The position numbers and the translations under genes are program-made. The notes under the pieces are model-generated. The model saw only the letters and a program-made list of their open reading frames with translations. It had not been told where the DNA came from and did not search any database. From Chitinophaga sp. 180180018-3 (GTDB lineage Bacteria; Bacteroidota; Bacteroidia; Chitinophagales; Chitinophagaceae), in assembly GCF_037893185.1 (NCBI RefSeq), contig NZ_CP140772.1, positions 5,270,001 to 5,334,000 on the forward strand: a stretch of 64,000 bases of DNA, read 5' to 3'. Below, in pieces: positions 63,489 through 64,000 of the stretch. Position 1 is the stretch's first letter. Each line of letters begins with the position of its first letter.

Positions 63489-64000
63489 TTACTTTTGATT
63501 CCCTCCCGGCCTGATTCTCTGTACTATGCCATAAATCGCAATGAGATAACATGCAATATTGATACCTGCCACCAGCACCACCATCATAGACAATCCTTCT
63601 TTCCGGTAGCCGCGGTAAACTGCAAAAGTAAATATCGGGCAAAGCAGGAGCATCACGATATAGAACCAGGTATTCCGGGGACCGGTTTGCTGCCGCGGAG
63701 GCGGCGCAGACGGGCGAATACGGTCCCTTGACCGCATAGCGGCCTGGTAGCTACCGGAATCGAATCCCGCTACGGAAAAGCCACTCCCATTGCCAATAAG
63801 ATCGTCTGTCCAGTAACCAAGACCTGCTATCGCAGCATCATTTTGTTTTATACCTTGTATGACTTTGCTCAGATAGTCCAGCAATTCGGTTACGGAGGTG
63901 AAATTGGAAAAAGCGATGATATCGAGACTGATACCCTCGTTTGTTTGTTTTATTAAATCGGCGAGGTAATTCCTGAAATCTTCAAACAGCTGCAGGGCGC
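63489..64000 (-). CDS. C-terminal part of a two-helix membrane protein (cut by window edge)
   Basis: The frame is open to the right edge, giving about 170 residues of an incomplete protein; its start is outside the window. The visible part begins with an amphipathic helical stretch (EDFRNYLADLIKQTNEG, SVTELLDYLSKVIQGIKQ), then a Gly/Ser-rich part, a proline linker (RPSAPPPRQQTG) and two hydrophobic helices at the end (TWFYIVMLLLCPIFTFAVY and VVLVAGINIACYLIAIYG). I cannot assign a family. The hydrophilic N-terminal part could be a ligand- or protein-binding domain. Confidence 0.6.
   Translation of the reverse strand, partial: ALQLFEDFRNYLADLIKQTNEGISLDIIAFSNFTSVTELLDYLSKVIQGIKQNDAAIAGLGYWTDDLIGNGSGFSVAGFDSGSYQAAMRSRDRIRPSAPPPRQQTGPRNTWFYIVMLLLCPIFTFAVYRGYRKEGLSMMVVLVAGINIACYLIAIYGIVQRIRPGGNQK

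Noticed and set aside
1..64000. CRISPR arrays, rRNA and tRNA genes, insertion sequences, prophage or replication origin
   Set aside because: No regular spacer-repeat array, cloverleaf, transposase, integrase or phage gene was recognised on reading both strands; a covariance-model scan was not possible here.

Overview
The window looks like a chromosomal segment of a Chitinophaga-like member of the Bacteroidota (family Chitinophagaceae). The evidence is four SusC/SusD pairs, many lipoproteins with a Cys-Lys-Lys start after the lipobox, ECF sigma/FecR control of a SusC with an STN domain, FtsX-type permeases, promoter boxes of the Bacteroidota TAnnTTTG type, and no clear Shine-Dalgarno sequences. 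No rRNA, tRNA, CRISPR array, phage or insertion sequence was recognised.

Layout. 1-3400: 5' part of an Rhs-type polymorphic toxin (cut by the window edge), a class I fructose-bisphosphate aldolase and a small acidic protein. 4015-7716: membrane hybrid histidine kinase, class I terpene cyclase, histidine phosphatase. 7758-11340: an OmpR-type two-component pair followed by a five-copy 11-bp repeat array, a UspA-like protein and a bestrophin channel. 11430-14373: MocR regulator divergent from a cupin and a DapA-like aldolase. 14521-16520: secreted protein, VOC protein and AraC regulator. 16635-25417: ECF sigma, FecR anti-sigma, SusC/SusD, DUF1080 protein and TAT-exported Gfo/Idh/MocA oxidoreductase, which together look like a glycoside-uptake locus of the 3-keto-glycoside type. 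25478-34788: FtsX permease, divergent from a second two-component pair that carries the same kind of 11-bp repeat behind it and is followed by a second SusC/SusD pair.

34927-52459 (minus strand) is the most unusual part. It is a tightly spaced ten-gene run holding two SusC/SusD pairs and six other surface lipoproteins (two with FAS1 domains, one of these with tandem CBM6-like domains; a DUF5007-like protein; a TIG plus delta-60 repeat protein; a LamG protein with a decayed alkaline-phosphatase-like domain; and a tandem DUF1735 plus F5/8-C protein). No glycoside hydrolase, polysaccharide lyase or functional-looking esterase is present, so it reads as a binding, uptake or adhesion machine rather than a classical degradative PUL.

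52460-59597: a ribonucleoside salvage operon (exported nucleoside hydrolase, ribose-type GRP transporter, ribokinase) framed on both sides by two paralogous all-helical proteins of unknown function. 59767-64000: a TPR-sensor histidine kinase, a long perfect-looking palindrome, a TetR regulator with an apparent operator, a lipoprotein and a partial membrane protein. The palindrome is related to one at 2031-2091, which suggests a dispersed repeat family.
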